From Atopsyche davidsoni (taxonomy: Eukaryota > Arthropoda > Insecta > Trichoptera > Hydrobiosidae): DNA of 64,000 nt. A program made the position numbers and the translations under genes. The DNA is taken from contig JAILWY010000006.1 in NCBI GenBank assembly GCA_022113835.1, positions 3,782,001-3,846,000 on the forward strand, written 5' to 3'. The notes under the pieces are model-generated. The model made no database searches and was not told where the DNA came from. It was given only the letters and a program-made list of their open reading frames with translations. Shown one piece after another: positions 61,274 to 64,000 of the stretch. Each line of letters begins with the position of its first letter. The first letter of the stretch is position 1.

Positions 61274-64000
61274 CTTTTAGAGCCAAATTCAATAGTTTAG
61301 GTTTTATCAAAAGCTATATTTTTCAAGACACCTAGTGCTACTGCACATAGCATCATATCCAGAAATACAAATGGCGTGTTTAGTCTATTTAAAATTGCGT
61401 TATTTTTCAATTAGTGCCATTTATTCCTTTTAAGAATTTCGGACAGTTTTGTTAGGTTAAAAACTTCTAAAAATAACATAAAATGTTTGTGTAAAGAAAT
61501 ATCAGTTATTTTTTTTTTAATATTTAAAAAAATCTTTAACTCTATTATTTAATGTATAAAATAATGCTGCTTCTATGTGTATGCGTATGCTACCATAGTC
61601 ATTTTGCATGAAATAATATAGCGTAACCCAATTTTTTTTTTACTATTCGAAGCTTAAAAGGTAATACTAAAATTAATATAAAACTTAAAATTTTCATATA
61701 TATCACATAATATAAGATTGTGGTATATTTAATGTTTTATACTCTATGAATGCTATCGTTTTATAATTTTATGTTGAACTATCAATATAATGATAAACAA
61801 TTACTCCAAATATGCATGTTAGTTTCAGTATCGATGATAATATTCATCATCACTCAAGGCTTTCATTCTAAATGAGTATTTGAATCCTTGAACCCAAGTC
61901 AATCTGTATTCAGTTTCTTTCTTGAGTCCATTAATTACGGACTGTGTACTATCCCTTAATAATAGAGATATTTAATACCTCAATCAGTCGAGATCAACAA
62001 CACATTCCCGTGCTGTCAATTAACCGCTAATTGTTTGTAATTATATTACAGCTTTAAACAGATATAAACAATTACACAGGTAAAGATTATTTTACGTGAA
62101 TATTAATGTATGTGGATTAAAATTTTTTTTTTTCACCTTCGGCATTAAAACGTCAATATCAATTGTTTATATTTACCTCTTGGTTTAAAAATAAACAGAC
62201 AGAAAGTAAACAAAAAATAAAAATTATAAAGAAAGAACGAAAAGGCTAAATAGAACAGAGTTAATACTACAAGAGTATAATAAGTTTTTAAAAAATGATG
62301 AAAATTGATTATTCCAGGAGAATACGCATTTGTTCGGATACATTCTGTTTAAATTGATTTTAATATCAACTGTTTATTCAAATTTAGAAAATAAATTAGT
62401 TTTTTAAACGCAATCCATCAAATGTTACAATAACAAATTCTTTGACTACCAAAAACTACAAAAAGTTAAAAAGCACTATGAAACTAAAATAAAAGCTAAT
62501 TCATGCATTTGAGCTGAGAAAAAGAGTAAAATATCTCAAATTATTTCTTTATTTTAAATAACAAAAACAAAAAAACACTTGATAATGTAACAGGAAAATG
62601 AAATCAAGGTCAAGTTTCAGCCAACCGCCATAGCTCCCGAGAGACCAGCTCGGTCTTCTAAAGCGGGTCCTCACGTGCGACTGTCCCGCCCAGCGCCGCG
62701 TTAATATTGTTCCCTCTAATTGGGCGGTAATTGCGCGCGTACGTGCCATAATTGGTCCACTTTTCAGGACGCCTGACCTTCGCGGCTCAACTTCGCACAG
62801 AGGTCAGCGCTTGTAACAATTATCCCGCTACATGCGGCGGTTCGCAATTTGTTCTTGATTAAACACTATGCAGTCGCCGTGTTTTATTTTCGCGGGCGAG
62901 ATGCGTACAGAGAGCCTGTTTTAATTATGCATTCATCTTGATGAGGACAGTGTTCTTTGCGAAACGGATACGGCTGAATGTGCAGACATGGCTTGGTATA
63001 ATTTATTAGTTGATAAAATGTAACACTAATTACAGAATCATAAATCGACAATAAACCTCAGAAATTGTAAGCATATATGCTATATAAAACCTAAGGTTCA
63101 TTAAAAATGTTCGTGAGTAAGCAAAAATAATTAATTAAAACATTAATATTATCAAATAAAAAAAACCAATAACATATTTGTGATTGACAATTAGCGAGCG
63201 AGATCCACTTTTCGTTGTTTTTAGTGAATAAAATATATACAATACACGTTTTAAATAAAAAAGGTGACACCATTTTCTACATATTCAAAAACAAATAATC
63301 AAATACTCTATATTTTTTAATAAGTCCTTTTTTAGTAACTCTAAGGTGGCTAAATCATGAACATCCACAGCCCTTCTGTAGAATTGACCTACTTCTTCGC
63401 ATATAAAATTTATGTGGACTGTTTAAATTGATACATGGGTCTATAAGTAAAAATAATAAATATTTATATTATGTTAAATCATATAGTGTGTTTATTTACA
63501 TGGCTTGCTGAAAATAACATCTACACAAACACGTAAATAATTATCGATAAGTAAGTGATCATTTCTAGATCATTAGGTATACGTACCGTAAATAAGCCCA
63601 ATTTCGTTACAATGGAATAAAAATGTCCAATTTAAAATGCATCAAGCGTCCACATAAAAAAACTACGTCTGTTTTTACGGTGCAATAAATTGCATTGCTC
63701 CGCACGCATTACTGCATTTAGACAATTAGCCATAAACAATAGCGAGTAATGTCATTATCATGAAGACATCCATTGTCTGTGGTACAATTTACAGGCCATA
63801 AAAATAATATTGATTGTGATAATAAACACTATGGCCTTCGAAATTTTTAATATGACCACCAATTTTATTAATCTTTGCTTCCTAAAAACAAGAAAATAGA
63901 TAGTGTGGTTATTTGAGATTTAAAAATGGTTTATCTTACAATAAAAAAGTAAAATAAAAAAAAAGACGGGATTAATATAAGATCACAATTAACAGTTATT
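61270..64000. other. Noncoding DNA with one large GC island
   Basis: AT-rich except for the island at 62600-62960. No gene, RNA or transposon ends recognised up to the end of the window. Confidence 0.5.
62600..62960. promoter_or_regulatory. Large GC-rich island with homeodomain-like words, candidate CRE
   Basis: The block contains CTAATTGGGCGGTAATTGCG and CATAATTGGTCC (three TAATTG-type homeodomain words within about 45 bp), a GCCCAGCGCCGCG core and TTTTCGCGGGCGAG. Coding is not supported on either strand. It is one of the best enhancer candidates in the window by motif density, still inference only. Confidence 0.3.

Overview
The window is AT-rich insect DNA, most likely from a moth or butterfly. 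The evidence is one unmistakable insect neuropeptide precursor (natalisin), a small set of DNA transposons and one LINE of the kinds common in Lepidoptera, long (TA)n tracts, and long noncoding stretches broken by short GC-rich islands. Nothing bacterial or viral was recognised. The order assignment is an inference from overall style and from the FWGxR-type peptides. No species can be named.

Coding content is very low. The one well-supported gene is the natalisin precursor on the + strand. It has a TATA box at 33044-33050, a noncoding exon 1 ending at the GT donor at 33253, an 852-bp intron, and one coding exon with the CDS at 34115-36370. The predicted prepropeptide has 751 residues, a signal peptide, and 28 FWGxRG units each followed by a dibasic site. 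It should yield 28 FWGxR-amide peptides, 19 of them FWGSR-amide. The central part is a recent tandem expansion of 36-39 bp units. The only other plausible host coding piece is a short minus-strand first exon (52638-52730, 31 codons, ending exactly at a GTGAGT donor). If its later exons lie to the left, natalisin could be nested in an intron of an opposite-strand gene.

Mobile elements, left to right: a complete hAT-like DNA transposon (13660-15862) with an 8-bp target duplication; a near-perfect 101-bp inverted repeat carrying tRNA promoter boxes (15889-16240); a tRNA-like SINE head (about 16686-16750); a 5'-truncated LINE with intact RT and RNase H reading frame and a 13-bp target duplication (27880-29868); a TA-flanked MITE (39207-39383); a palindromic foldback (43367-43544); a hAT-derived element carrying a 51-bp minisatellite (about 50790-52283); and a second, inverted copy of the first transposon (59017-61216) inserted into a (TA)n tract. 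The two hAT-like copies share the same stop codons and the same frameshift, so their common source was already unable to make a full transposase.

The rest is noncoding. GC-rich islands of 100-400 bp (for example around 2530, 3720, 6170, 10740, 16365, 18600, 25200, 40010, 46000, 58250 and 62600) stand out from the AT-rich background and often contain homeodomain-, GATA-, forkhead- or RUNX-like words. They look like candidate cis-regulatory elements, but only comparison between species could confirm that.
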